The position numbers and the translations under genes were made by a program. Under the pieces are notes generated by a model. That model made no database searches. It was not told where the DNA came from and worked only from the letters and a program-made list of their open reading frames with translations. Below are positions 10,067-23,600 of a DNA stretch of 64,000 nucleotides, piece after piece. This stretch comes from Apiospora phragmitis (Eukaryota > Ascomycota > Sordariomycetes > Amphisphaeriales > Apiosporaceae). Each line of letters opens with the position of its first letter. Position 1 is the stretch's first letter. The stretch covers positions 1,612,001-1,676,000 of the forward strand of contig JAQQWL010000005.1 in the NCBI GenBank assembly GCA_038363925.1, given 5' to 3'.

Positions 10067-12519
10067 ATGGGAAGCACACTCTCAACCCTGCGCCGCCAGC
10101 AAAGGTCCCAAAAAGACCACGGCATTGTCGGCGAGCTGGACTCGCGTCTGCCGAAGCCTTCTCCAGAGAAGCGTTTACTTGATCCCAGGAAACTGCTGAG
10201 ACACCCTGATGAGAAAGATGTGCTCAAGAGTATCGTCTCTATCCGCCATGCGCCGCTTCAGGATTTTGACGCCGGCGTGCTCTCGGAGGAACTGCTCAAC
10301 CTGAAGATCTTCGACATCGTCGACCACACAGCTACATCTGGACCCAACAGCACCAGGTACGCTGGTGGTAATATCAGTGAGGGGGACTTACTCAGGGACA
10401 CAAGCGGCTCTGACCCAGATCTATTCGAGGATTGAACGAAGGTGAGAGAAGGGCCCCTTTTCACATGTCGTTACACCACCGAAGGCCATTTGCTCACTGG
10501 GCGCGTGTGTTCTGTTTAGTTACGAGTCGTACTTCGACGTGCTAGCCCTAGAGCCTACTCTGCCTAGGTACATAGACCTGTCGGAGAAGCGCGAGATGTA
10601 CCAGTGGTCGTCGTATCCCACCGGGGAAGACGGCAAGCCGGCGGCTTTCTCTCCGCATCTGCAGACCATCCCCAAGGCGGACGATGTTTCGCTGTGGAAG
10701 CTCTTCAACAATCTTGCAATTCTCGAGTCTCAGGTCATCGTGCAAAAGGTCATACCTGATACCTTTCTTGGTAAAACTGCCGACTGGATCCTAGAAAAAG
10801 TTAGGTGCGCCATAGAGGGGACTCCGGAAAAGGGGGTCACTATCAACGATGTCGAAGAGTATAATAAGTGAGTAAACATTTTCCGAGACGTTCACTTACT
10901 CTGGTTGCACTATTTACCCAAAACCCTGACCCCCTAGCTTGGACTTGGTGTTACCGAGTTACTTCGGCATGCATGCTAATTCCAATTTCTCGATTAGGTG
11001 GCACCGCAAATCTGGAACCGACATTGCTCGAGGAGAGAACATTGGCCACCTAGATGATTGGTTCAGTGACCGAAGATTCGCTGACCAGTCGCTGACCGGC
11101 GCGAACCCTACGACCATCACCCGTGCCTCTCCGGGCCTGATCAAGGAATTCGTGGAGGCGGCAAGGGCCAATGGCTACGACAAGTGGGCTGAGACGCTTC
11201 TCAAGGTCGATCCTGCTTCGCTCCTTGTTCAGGACTGTAGCTACTTCCGCGAAGCCTTCGGGGTTGCCGCTGATGACGTGCTCCACCACAAGCGGCCAGC
11301 AAGCGACGACAATTGGGGATGCGCTTCAGTGACGCTGTACAGACTTCACCCAGACGGCAAGCTGCACCCGATTGCCATAGTGATCGACTACAAGGGCACC
11401 ATGGCCAACTCGGTCACCATCTTCAACAAGCGAATGAGTCCGTCGGACTCTACCAGGGGCGAGGCGACGGATTGGCCTTGGCGTTACGCAAAAACCTGCG
11501 CTCAGGTGTCTGACTGGTTCCGACATGAGATCACCGTCCACCTGACCAACTCGCATTTCGTCGAGGAGGCTGTTATCGTTGCCACAAACCGGACCATCCC
11601 TATGGAGCACATCGTGTACAAGCTCTTGCACCCGCATTGGTACAAGACCTTGTCGCTGAACGCCGCCGGCCGAGCCTCCCTGGTGCCGCAGATCATGTAC
11701 GACGTGGTCAGCGCCTCGCCGGAGCAGGCTTCCAGCTATCTCCGCCACGCCTTCGAGCACTTCGACTTCCAGGGCAACTACGTGCCGAGCCAGCTGCGGG
11801 ACCGGGGCTTCCCCTCCGACCCCGCGGGCCTCGAGGACCCCAAGTACAAGAACTACCCCTACGCCAAGAACATGACGCTCATGTGGACCGTGATCCGCAA
11901 GTACGTCTGCTCGATGCTGCTGACGTACTACGACCAGCCGCGCGCCGACCAGATGGTGGCCGAGGACCGCTACGTCGCCGACTGGTGCCTCGAGGTGCAG
12001 GAGGCGGGCCACATCCAGACCTTCCCGACCATCCGGACGTTCGACCAGCTCATCGACGCCGTCACCATGTGCATCCACCTCGCGGCGCCCTTCCACACAG
12101 CCGTCAACTACCTGCAGAACTTCTACCAGGCCTTCGTGATCGCGAAGCCGTCGTGCCTGTGCGCGCGGCCGCCCGCGACGCTGGCGGAGCTGCGGCAGTA
12201 CACGGAGCGCGACCTCGTCGCAGCCCTGCCCATCAACCGGCAGCGCCAGTGGATGCTCGAGAGCATCGTGCCGTGGCTGCTCAGCTCCCGGGTCGGCGCC
12301 GACCGCAGCCTGCTCAACTTCGCGCTGAGCCAGTGGAGCGTGTACCGGCGCAAGACGGGCCCCAAGGAGGTCGAGGTCCGCGACGTCTCCGAGATGTTCT
12401 ACCTCGACCTGTGCCGGCTCGCCAAGCTGTTCTACTACAACAGCAAGGCCATGGACGAGGGCGCCATCCCTTACATGGTCATGGATCCCGGCATGACGGC
12501 AGTTTCGATTCTGATCTAG
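10067..12519 (+). CDS. lipoxygenase, iron-type ligand set
   Basis: A fungal lipoxygenase that would insert O2 into polyunsaturated fatty acids. Exons are 10067-10441, 10520-10867 and 10938-12519. The first exon needs one G removed from the GGGGG run 10381-10385, which restores EGTYSGTQAALTQIYSRI. The corrected protein is 767 residues. Metal ligands are visible: H-x4-H in HLTNSHFVEE (~442/447), His and Asn in FHTAVN (~627/631), and a C-terminal isoleucine (…AVSILI). This set matches iron lipoxygenases of plants; the fungal Mn enzymes carry H-x3-H and usually a terminal valine. The region HPHWYKTLSLNAAGRASL is the conserved helix after the first ligands. The N-terminus (MGSTLSTLRRQQ) is not a signal peptide, so it is probably intracellular. 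A patatin-like gene follows on the same strand, 1.9 kb away. Confidence 0.9.
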
Positions 12520-14453
12520 AAGATCCCGGAAACCTTAACGGGAAAAAACCTGGAAAGTAGGGGCCGGCTTTGATTCGTTATGTAATATTAGGCGTTGTCG
12601 GGTCGTGGGCATGGCACTGCACTTTTGGCTTTCGGCATTTCGTCATAGAATAAGTTCTGTAATCACTGCATGTTACTTACATACACCAATACTCAAATAT
12701 GTGAGTTGGGTTGGATCCGATGCTTGACTTACGTACTACTGCGACGTTACATGGGCTCAGGGCTTGAAAAGTTTGTTTGTTGCCGACTGTAGCGTTAAGC
12801 AAGGAATTACTTAGCTTGCTTGACATCCATCAGTCGTTTCTAAGCTCCCTGACGAGTGGTTGCTTGACAATGCCATACCGAGAAGGCTTTTCCCACAGAA
12901 TAGACTTCTTCTGGAAGACTTCTACGGATATGCACGTCGACAATATGCAAGGCTTGAGTCGGCAATGACCCGATATTCTGTCAGATAGAACCTTGCCATC
13001 TCGGTAAAACCCAGGGACTGGTTTTTCTTCCCTTTCGCTCTTTTCGGCTCGGTACGAAAGGAGTTCGCAGCAAGCAGGAGGCGAAGCTTCTGATGAAGTC
13101 ATTGGATCCTTGAGATTCGGGTCGGGACTATGGACTTGTGGAGGGAAAGATGGACCATTTCCCACGCGAAGAAAAAAGATTGGACGCACAGCCACACGGA
13201 CAATCGCCTAGTGATCGCTAGCGCCCGTGTTCCCAAAAGAAGACCGATGTGCCCAATCAACCGGAGCTTTAGTACTAAAAGGCAAGTAATAGCGTTCAGG
13301 AACACGCTCGCCCTGTCGTGTGCTGCAGAGATGCAGCGACCCGGCGAACCGATGCCCAACCATGATTGATCAATCAATCAATCCGTCACCGTCTAGCTCG
13401 GCGGCCTCCTGACGATCTCGAAGCAAGATCGGGCATCAAGTGGCTGATGGCCACTATGGAATTCCGCGTTTCGTAGGAACATTACTCGGGCGAAACAAAG
13501 AGTGGGCGTCGGTTCAGACTTCGCCTTCAAAGTGGCATTGGCAGATAGCTACATACCGTGCATACGGAGTACGGGATTCTTCATTGTCCCGTCAAGCCCG
13601 ACACAATTGCCTGACAGTTTCCTCGCATAAACTGCGCAGCAGCCAGGCATCTTTGGATTATTCATCAATCATAGTAAGTCGGAATTAGATGAACTTCCAT
13701 ACGAGATAAGTAGCTGAAAGCCGCCAGCCGTCCACGTATGTCCATCAATAATGGGACTCAGATCTCACAGCCACAAATCAAGAAAAGTGTGCTAGCCGTT
13801 TGCCGTCTTCACAAGCAGAGGCTGAGAGGAGCCTTCTTATTTATTACCCCACCAGTTATGACATGACCTAAGAACCAGGAATCTCGAGGCCTGCAAGTGA
13901 CGCGCTGGTGGCTCTTGAGCTTAAATGTTTACAGAAACGGCCCGTAACCAGTTTGCTTGATGACATGACATGCAGTCACCTTGAAGATTATTAATTCAGA
14001 GCGCGAGAGTCAGTAATACTCGAAAATAAGGACGGGCATATGGGGAGCTGGCAAAGTCAGCTGCATACCTACTAAATTGAAACCTCCATCATCTCACATC
14101 AACTCGCGTACTTCTTCTCTTTCTTACGCAGCAGTAGCAGCAGCAGCAGTGGCGCAAGACCTTGATCAGCGCCGAGAGACCCAGTTGCGTAATACGCACC
14201 TAATAACCATCCCACAGGCCCCCCGGTTCCCCTTCTGTAAAGGAGCACCGTAGACCCTGTATTTGCCGGAATTAGCACTAGATCACCAGTGTCGGCGGGG
14301 CTCTTCTGTCATTCCAGCCAAGGCGGACTCGAAGTCATACACCAACAAGAATCCATTCACTCTACGCAGCTGCCCGGACTCAAATTACAGTTTTTCCCTT
14401 TCGCAAACTCCCACCACCATTTCATTGGCATATAGAACCAACCGACACAAGAA
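12520..14453. other. 1.9 kb intergenic
   Basis: No coding frame with family features. A short (ATCA)n run lies at about 13367-13382 and a CAG-type triplet run at about 14128-14150, the latter probably in the patatin 5' leader. Otherwise nothing recognised. Confidence 0.5.
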
Positions 14454-16596
14454 ATGGATTCAGACGGCGCCTTGAAGAGGCGCGACACCACCAAAGGACC
14501 GCCCCTCCGGATATTATCGCTAGGTGAGTAATAGCATGTACCCAGCAATGGCGTTTCGACGCGATGCACAGACAAAAAATAGATCGGATTGACTGACAAA
14601 CTGGCGGGGTGGCCAACCAACAGATGGCGGAGGAGTCCGAGGCTATTCCATGATCATTATTCTTCAGGAGTTGATGCACCGCACCTACGTCGAGATCGAG
14701 GGAAAAGCACCGCGGCGCCACGAGATCCCCAAACCATGCGACCACTTCGACCTCATTGTCGGCACCGGCACGGGCGGCCTGATCGCGCTGATGCTGGGCC
14801 GGCTCCGGCTCGACCTGGAGCAATGCAAGGAGCTCTACGTGCGCATGACGCGCATGGTGTTCCAGACAGACAAGACCATCGCCGGCATCCCTACCGCTCG
14901 ACGCTGTTCAAGGCTTCGATGCTCGAGCAGGCGATCAAGGAGGCTGTGCGGGAACACACGGTGGACGAGGACGAAGGAAACGACACCGGCTCATCGATTG
15001 CCAGCCCTTTGTCGAGATCGAGTGCCTCGAAAGTGAAGCGACACACCAGCAATGCCAGCGTCATTAGCTTCAGCGCGAGGTCTCCGACAGCCCAGATGGC
15101 TCGGCCTGCCTTCCGGGGGTCGTATGGCGACCCAGACGCGTTACTCTATGATACAAGGGAAAACAGAACGAAAACGTATGGAACTCCCTGATATGATTTC
15201 CTCGGTTTTTCTTTTCTTCATTTTCTTTTCTCCGTCCGAGGACCACTGCTAATATTGACCAGGGCGGTTACGGCTATGTATAGAGGCACCCAAAAGGGCG
15301 GCGAGCCTGCCCTCCTGCGCTCTTACGACTCTCAGGAAAGAGCCCGCACCCGAATTTGATTGCACGATTTGGCAAGCGGGCAGAGCAACATCCGCGATCG
15401 GGCTGGCTTTCAAGCCGATCAAGGTGGGCCAATCACAATTTCACGACGATGGCGCGGGTACTTTTAACCCATCTCCGTATGCTCTCGACGAAGCTACAGT
15501 CAACGAGTGGCCGGGCCGCGAAGTGGGAGTCTTTATTAGCGTCGGGACCGGAAGGAGGCCCAAGGGTACTGACCAGAATTCCCATGTCTGGTATGAGGGT
15601 TTCATGGGCGAATTCGCCGATGCGAGGAGGAAGTTGATCGCCAAAATCGAAGGCTGCGAGGACATTCACGAATACATGAAGAAGGAGCACCTTATGAAAC
15701 GGGGAGTCAATGCGGAGAATTACTATCGCCTGAATGTCGAGGTGGGAGTCGGCGAGTTCGGTATGAACGAATGGCATCGACTGTCCGAGATCAGCACCGG
15801 CACCAGGAGGTATATGGGCCGGCCTGCTGAGCAGAAGATGATACATGAATCGTCGACCAAGCTCGCCAAGATTCACAGGGCAAAGCAGCGGTATGAGCGA
15901 CTCAGCAACGTCCCCGAAATAATACCCCCGCCTGCCATGGCCTCGATCACCTCACCACTGGCCGTGGAACTTCCTGGGGATTTCCCTATGGCTTTCCCTA
16001 CTCGCAATTCTCCGGGCCGCGAGTCGTACGACTCTGGGACTGATCGCCTGTCTCTGCCTACCTCTAACCCTATCCAAACACCTTCGCCCCGCAGCTCGGC
16101 AGAGCGAACTCGGTCGGCAGAGCGAACTCGGCCAGCAACCAGTCATGCAACCAGTCGTAACTCGCCGCCCCGTACTCATACACCTCGCTCATCCGAGCCA
16201 AATATCCGCACAAATCTGCAGCAAACGCCTCTTTCGACGATCTCGCAATCACCTATTGATGATGACCCGGACCGTCTGGTCAGCCATGCGCCCACACCTG
16301 CACAATATCGCCACGCCTCGGGCGCCGACAAGATTGCCATCACGAGTTCCGACGAGTACGAGTATTCCCGGAGGCCGCAGAGCGAGATGATCCCGAAACC
16401 GCTGTCACCGCAGCCGAGGCCGTTCCGCGTCGAGCCGCCCCCTCTGCCGCCCAAGACGCCCTTATCGCACTTGGAGGGACGCGGCCGTCGGCCGAGCGGG
16501 AACGTGAACGGCCTGCCGCCCTATCCCATGGACGATGATGACCAGCCGCCGCCGACGGTAAATATGGCGAGGAAGCCTGAACTTCGGCACAGGTAA
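14454..16596 (+). CDS. patatin-like protein, glycine in nucleophile elbow
   Basis: A patatin/iPLA2-fold protein. Exons are 14454-14523, 14624-15175 and 15263-16596. Two one-base corrections are needed: one C added at CCC 14889-14891, giving AGIPYRSTLFKASM, and one G removed at 15335-15336, giving SQKEPAPEFDCTIWQ. The result is 651 residues. The oxyanion motif DGGGVRGYS (~23-31) is intact and the catalytic aspartate motif is DGAGTFNP, but the elbow reads G-T-G-T-G-G (codons from 14761) where G-x-S-x-G is expected, so the nucleophile serine is a glycine. The last ~220 residues are a disordered Ser/Pro/Arg-rich tail with repeated SAERTR units. It may be a non-catalytic lipid-binding member or use another residue. 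It sits downstream of the lipoxygenase. Confidence 0.85.
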
Positions 16597-19137
16597 AGCT
16601 GAGAGTGACTTCACTTTTATGGCACCAAATTGGTTTGATTGGCATGGCGTTTCATGGATGGGGGTTTTGAACTTTTTTATACTATTTTCTTACGATTCAT
16701 GGCCGGTTGGTTGGGGCTACTTTTTACGACAACGTTTGATGATACCATTCACGCACATGACCTTTTTACGTCTTTACGAATCGGCGGATCTTGTTTTTCA
16801 ATGTATCTAAATTAGCTCAGTCCATTGATACCTCCAATGATACCTCCCTCGTCTTTTGACGTTTCAGAATAATCTTCCCTAGATGTGAATTATCAGGTTG
16901 TCCTCATTAGAAACAATACGTAGCGATCAGGGTAACAGCGGACATCGTTTCTCTGTTCATTAGATATCCAGCCTCGGGACGGTCCCTCGTAAACCCACTT
17001 GATCCTTGCGACGGGCATGCCGTGATAGATAGTCGGATATCGTCATACAAGGGGAATTTGAGCATATTGCCACTTCGACTGGGTCTGATCCCATGAACAT
17101 CGGTTATCGCACAAGTCGCCTGGAACCTGCTCCAAGTTACCGATCTAACAGCAACTTGCTGAAATGGAGCTCGTTCACGAATTCTTGAGCAACTCTCCAT
17201 GTGGCAGGAACCGTAGATCCGATGGTAACTCGTACGGTGAGCACCATTTCAGTTAGGAGTTATGGTCGTCAAGAGGGAACAGTATTGACAGAGAGCAGCA
17301 AAAGGACGAAAGAAAGATACGGCTGGCTCGTGTTGCGCCTTTGCGCCATTTGTAGTTGTCACGCTTGAGGCTGAGAGTTGCAAACGCCTCGTGGTAAATT
17401 ACCTGATCACCCTTTTAATCGACTTCTTCAGCGTGGCGGTAGTCCCGTGCTCTTTTAGTGTAGGATCATTTGACACAGAGCTCTTAGCCCTGGACCCCTT
17501 AGGGTGATAATAAGATGATATCGTGTTGTGCTTCTTTCATTCTTTTCCTCGTTCTCTCCCCTTCTCCCAACGGGAGTCAGCTTGCCTTACAGCGGAGCAT
17601 CTACGAACCGCTTTCGTGACTGCCTGTTCTTGCCGGTCCTCCCCGATGTCACGATCCCACCCAGCATACGCGAACCAGGCATGACATGGTGCTACAGCAT
17701 ACTCTGGCAGCAGCTGCTGTGCAACAGTAAAAACGTCGGCGCCGTGGCAACTCCCGGCTTGAACATGACATGACTTGCAGCCGATCACAGCGCACACAAA
17801 GCAAACGATCAGCGATATACGGAAACTATGCCAGGGGCCGACCCGGTATCCGTCATGACTTTCCTCGTCGGACGAATTTCCCAGTTTGCTACATATGCCT
17901 GCCCGTTATATTGAGAGGCTTCAAAGTGGCTGCACTAGGTATGAATAGATACAGTATCTGCCCCCGTTAGTCCGCAAAATGTGTCTCATCGCCGCTCGTT
18001 TCTCTTTGTCTCATTTTCTGTTATCTCCGGCGACCCTCAGACTGAGTAAGTAGTATATGGCCGCCACGGCGGGAGAGTCGGTAAAACCAAAGACATTTCC
18101 ACCCGCCAAGAAATCTTGATAGCATGCAATCGAGACTATCATTTCTAGTTCGCTCAATTTGTACGTTAACATTATCTGCTGTCATCCGGGCTTGGGAAGC
18201 GACGCTTCACGTCCCGTGTGTGGCGTAAAGCTGAGAGAATGTCTGCTCGGCAGAGTCTGACCGAGCGGACAAACAACAACCTTGCTCGCCAAGCTGTGTA
18301 AGCGCTGGTGGTTCAGTCAGTAGTCCGTCCGACGGGCGTGACGGTTTGGAGCAAGCGGCATCAGAAGCACGAGCTCCATCATCAACTTGAATACCAGTCA
18401 TGTTGGAAAGTCTGGGTGGTTGCGCCCGTATGCATCCAGGTCCGACGCGAGCATGATGTGTCGGCCACTGACTCGGTCGGGGTGGAACTGCTGCATTGGG
18501 GAGGCTGTGCCGTTTTATCCAAGCCGCGCCGCCCAGCTGGCGTCAGCTCGCTACCTAGAGAAAGACTTTGGCGCCGCTGTCACTGTGATGGGACGCCTAG
18601 CAGACTAACAGACTACACTAGCCCGCTTGCCCGCCCGCTTGCTTCAGCCGCTCGCTGCTTTCCTGAATCGGTCTTTTCTTTATTGATGACAATTTAAGAG
18701 GGCCGATCTGGACTCGCGTAGCTTTTCCGGGTAGCGCTCGGAACAGCGACAACTCCCATTGGGCAGTGTTGGACAAGACCTGATGAATGTCCTAGCAGAA
18801 TTTGAGTAGGTTAGTTGTTGGAGTCCTCCAGGGCCGCAGGGCCGCGTAACTATGTCACCCCGTACCCTCCACACTTACAGCCACAACACTACACAAGTTC
18901 GCAACCTTGGTCTTAGCATGTCGTCATGCCAAATCTTGGCCAACCCAATAGATGCAGTGAAGTCATGTCGCGCCTTCCAACTGTGGAAAAAGAGGATTTA
19001 CATGATTGATTGTTTTTTATCGAGCAATTCCTGAAACCTTTGTTTAGTCTTTCTGTATTAGAAAGTCTAATTTGTTTTCATTCCCCTTCATTACTATTGT
19101 AAATATCCTCGTGTCGTTTTGTTAATAATATCTGAGG
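16597..19137. other. 2.5 kb intergenic
   Basis: No supported gene. An isolated TAGCTCAGT at ~16813 resembles a tRNA A box but has no matching T-arm downstream. AT-rich sequence with a T-rich stretch (19060-19100) lies just before the protease start and is probably its promoter. Confidence 0.5.
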
Positions 19138-20601
19138 ATGAGGGACTTGCAGATGTGGGCGCAGCTCGCCCTGGCCGCAGCCGGCGCTGTCGATACGATT
19201 GAAGTCCCGAGAAGTGAGAATGGCTTCGTCTCCATGCCGATTTCATACAAGTCACACGACAGGCCACTCATGAAACGAGACGAAGACAACAACGTACCTC
19301 TATTCAACATCTCGGTGCTGAGTTATCTCATCGAGCTGACAATCGGCACGCCGGGCCAACCCGTTAAAGTCGCCATCGATACCGGCTCCAGCGAGCTCTG
19401 GGTAAATCCCAATTGCAAGACTTCCCAGAGCACCGCGCAGTACCAGGAATGTTTGACAAACGGGGAATACGACCCAGATCAGTCCTCAACGTCCACGGAC
19501 CTCAATTCCATGAACACCATCCCATATGGAATTGGCACCGTCGAGATCGAATACTACAAAGACAATGTAGCTCTACCCAACAGTACCATCAAGCTGAAGG
19601 ACATCCAGGTCGGAGCCGCCTCTCGGAGTCAGGATCTCAACGAGGGCATTCTTGGCTTGAGTTTTGGTGGAAAGGCGCCTACCGCAGACCTGAGGTATAA
19701 CAACTTCGTCGACGAGCTGGTTCTGCAGAACGTTACCGATTCGAGGACCTTCTCGGTTGCCCTGGGGAACCAAGATGCTAGCAATGGCGGCGTCATCATT
19801 TTTGGTGGCATCGACACCGGGAAATTCACTGGGAAAATGACGACAGTACCGGTCCTGGGCCCACAAGGCGGCGAGAACCTTTACCGGTAAGTAGAGGAGT
19901 GTTCTTGCGTGCTCTCGTAACGTGGAAGATAAGCTAACAGGGTCCGCAGATACTGGGTCCAGCTCAAGTCTATCGGTTCGACTATGGGCGGATCGTCAAA
20001 GAAATACGACAACTCCGCGACGGCCATCGTCATCGACACCGGCTCCAGTCTCTCGACACTGCCTTCGGGCGTCGTGAGCAGCATGGTCCGCGACCTCAAC
20101 GGGCAGACGGACCGGCAGGGCAACGTCATCGTGCCGTGCCCGTCCAGCAGCACGACGGATAACACGTTCGACTTCGACTTCGGGGCCGTCCCCATCCGCA
20201 TCCCCTACCGTAACTTCGTCATCGAGGCCGGGCCCCGGACCTGCATCCTGGGCGTCCAGGCCGCGACCAGCGGCGGCGTGATGCTGCTGGGCGACACGTT
20301 CATGCGCAGCGCCTACGTCGTCTTCGACCAGGACAACATGCAGGTCGGCCTGGCCCCCTACGCCAACTGCGGCGAGAACGAGCAGACGATCCCGGCCGGC
20401 GGCGTCGGCAACGTGCAGGGCAAGTGCGACAGCTCCAACTCCAACAGCGGAAATGGAGGTGGAGGAGGAAGCAACTCGGGCTCCGGAAATGGTGGAAGTG
20501 GCAGTGGCGATAAGAAGGATACTGCGACGGGTCTAAGCGCGACCCTGGCACCTTTGGCACTGCTCTTCTGGACGCTCTGCATATCGTTCATGACGATGTA
20601 G
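19138..20601 (+). CDS. GPI-anchored aspartic protease (yapsin-like)
   Basis: An intact pepsin-family (A1) endoprotease of 466 residues in two exons, 19138-19886 and 19950-20601, with a 63 nt intron containing GCTAAC. Both catalytic triads are visible: DTGSSELW in the first lobe and DTGSSLSTLPSG in the second. A flap-like tyrosine segment (IPYGIGTVEIEYY) lies between. After the catalytic core comes a Ser/Gly/Asn-rich linker of about 45 residues and a hydrophobic C-terminus (LAPLALLFWTLCISF), the pattern of a GPI-attachment signal. The N-terminus is short and weakly hydrophobic (MWAQLALAAAGAV); either ATG 19138 or 19153 could start it. Such yapsins process or shed proteins at the plasma membrane and wall. 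A propeptide ends near the dibasic KR before DEDNN. Confidence 0.92.
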
Positions 20602-23600
20602 GCTTTCTAGGAAGGATGGGAGAAGAAGTATATATATACTGTAGACCCTAGGTTTCACCATAGTGATATAAAGCACTAAATCAGCACATTCTTGCGTCTG
20701 GATTATCGTCTCCTATGCATTCCATACAGCTGGCAGATCGGCTTGCGAATTGGCTGTGTTTGAAGTAAGGGGCTAGCCGTTGGGCAGATTTCGTTTCATG
20801 AAGATTGAATGCCAGAAACGGATATTGCAACTGCAGGTTGCAGAGCCATATTAAGGCTGTTTGCAAGTGTCCGACTACCTACAATCACATGAGACATCTA
20901 CGAAGTGAGGCAGGCAAATGCATTTCATGTGATTGTATGGTCGGGGAGGGGGAGATTAATCACTCACGGTCCAAGTTTAGCTAAGTCGGTACATTTCGGG
21001 TACTGACTGGCTAGTACTGGAAGAAATCTGGAGATCCATCCACATCCACCTGGTTGATCCTCCAGATTCCTGGGTTTTACACATCTCGCGCCCCTCAAAT
21101 TAGAACACGCCCGGCCCGAGAAGCGATATTCGGTAGATTTCACGAGAAATATAGTGTCCTCGCTATAAGGTTTATCACTCGAATGCTTAAGCTTATTCTA
21201 GTTTCTTCAGATCCAACCAAGAAGCTTTACAGGTGAAGGACGGCGGTGAGGCTCGAGCGAAACATGTGCACCGAAGGAGGGCAGCTTGAGTGTGGTTTCC
21301 GCTAGTTCTCGCTGGCGGTGCACGACTGACTCAAGCCATATTACTGAGCCTCAGAGCCTGACTTGTGTAAAGTGTTGGACGTCTTCGACCAACACATTCC
21401 AGGCCTCTAGTGCTGGCCCACGAGCATGCAATGTCAGTTATCTCGCATGGGGAAGAAGACCCGGAAGACGTACGATAAACCACTTTTTTTTCGAGGTTCC
21501 CATTGCCAGGTTTTATCGCGAAGATTGGAGTCGGTCCCAGTACACCAGATTGCCCACGGGGCTCCGCGCTCACTCGTGCGGGATACGCCGACAGTCACGC
21601 CGAATCATACCATAGCTCCCCGAACTTCAGGGAAAATGTGGGATGTCGATGGGGCGTCTATGCACTGGACTCTCGACAGCGCTTTGGGGCAAGATTTGAG
21701 AAGCTCGTAATGAATCGGTAACCAGTAACCAGCAGCTGTGAGCGGATCAGCTCTTCCTGACCGCAAGTTGGTCTGATTCATTTCTGTAGGCTTCTGTGTA
21801 ACCTAGGCGGGCGGGTAGGCAGGCATCGGTGATGTCACTTCCTTGCTTGATCCTACCCAAACACAGTACCAATAATGGAAGGCGGCAAAACCGTTGCGTG
21901 CCTGGATGCTTAAACTAGAATGAGTGATTCATTCCATTGATTTGAATCGACGATCATCTGCTCAGCTGAGCGTTGCATCTTTTGTGTGGCCTGCTTGTTT
22001 TCAACCTGTTCGTCTGTTCGTGGTGAGGTCCCGAGACCAGCAAGCCAGGGGGCTGCATTCGGCTACGTACGGTTGACGGCCTCCCTTCAATTACATTCCG
22101 TCGACACTCATCACCTTCGGTAAAACGGATGCACACTTCCTTATTAGTCATTGAAACTTGGCACACTAGTCTGCCGCCGCTTCTTCGTATCGCCAGCATG
22201 TTCGGGGGCGGAAAGGGCTTGCGATCTGACATCCTACGGCAGCTCGAATCAAGGACCGTCGTCTCGTGGCACATGACGCCAGCCATGTTTGAATGGAAGC
22301 TCTGATTGAATGAGCAAGCAAACAAGCTTATTTGGATGTCGTGCACGACCGTGAGCAATAATAGGATGAACGGACTGTTGAAGGACTGTTGCAACCTTCC
22401 AATGTTCCAAACCATCGGGTCCTGACGTCCACAGTTTCTGAGGTAACCAACTGCAGGTAGGTAGGGACTCCAGGTATCTGGAGCCCAATCTGGCCCTACT
22501 CCTGAGTGAGGCACCACATCGGAAAGCATTCACATTGGCCCTCGGTGCGTAGTAGATGGTCCGTAACGTTGCAAGCCACGTCGTACATCGACAGTTTGGC
22601 CGCCGGCATGGAGCAGACATCTTACCACTCACCACATGGCTTTAAGAGATCACGGCTCACGGCTCTCTCTGCTGAGCTTGCCCGGGGAAGGGGGAAGGGG
22701 GGAAGGGACCCATCCACCAGCCAGTAAAACTGTAATCCCCATGGTACCTTCCAGGCCACCCCTTGCCCCAACTTGTCATTCGGCCCGTTTTCTAGCTTCT
22801 CAAGCCTGCAAAGCCCCAGGGCGAGCCTTCCCCACAAAGAACATGCCTTTCCCGTCTGGGCAGATGTGCCGTGACGTAGGCTCCGCAACGACAAGGTTTC
22901 TGCGGACTAAGCAACTGCAAGCGGCGTCTGATGGAAACAGCTCATAACACCCGCGTTACGTTGGAAGAGAAAACGGGATGCAAGGGGACGGAAGGTATTA
23001 CGATTCATCGGGTAGAGAGTGCTGAGTAGAGACGGCGGGAAGCTCATGGAGGCCGAACAGGTATGTACGTACCTGCCTGATGGTGTGTTACAGTAACATT
23101 CTTCTCACTGGTGCTTCCCCGGATTCTACCAAATGATTGGAGACTCTTGAAGATTGGACCAGACGCGACTCGAGTTCAGATCGAGCTGGCCGGACCGATG
23201 ATCATCATCACAAAAACGAAGTCAGCAAAGTCCTAGGTAATTAATGCACTTCGCGCCCCGACGCACTTTGATCAGCGCTGCAACGCAGCCCTTGATCTGC
23301 TGGACGAGCCTCTCACATCGCAAGACCCTCCTCCTTCTCCAAATCACTTGTCCACAAGGTCGTAACAAGGATTCCTATCCCAGTTCCGTAGCCGACCTCA
23401 CTTCCCTGCTCCCCTCCACCCTCCTTGGCTTTTTACAGGCCATCGGCTGGGGCAACTTGGCAAGTCCTTGGATCGAACGGCCTGAGTTCACCTCTCATCG
23501 CACCTCGTGGCTGATGCGGACCATTCGTTCACGCGGGGGTGTCGAGACAACTCCCACCGGCTGCTAGGTTCGTCTGGCCAATACGGCTGAGACAGCATTG

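Noticed and set aside
11326..12096. 256-codon antisense open frame within the lipoxygenase
   Set aside because: It mirrors a GC-rich exon, is Val/Gly/Arg-rich without motifs, and the sense frame is a clear enzyme.
5881..12519. Secondary-metabolite cluster around hydrolase, MFS and lipoxygenase
   Set aside because: No polyketide, peptide or terpene core enzyme or cluster regulator is present nearby.
11637..12560. 307-codon +frame overlapping the lipoxygenase
   Set aside because: Arg/Pro-rich out-of-frame shadow of the high-GC exon.
16811..16890. tRNA-like A box (TAGCTCAGT)
   Set aside because: No T-loop GGTTCGANTCC-type box or pairing arms within 90 bases.
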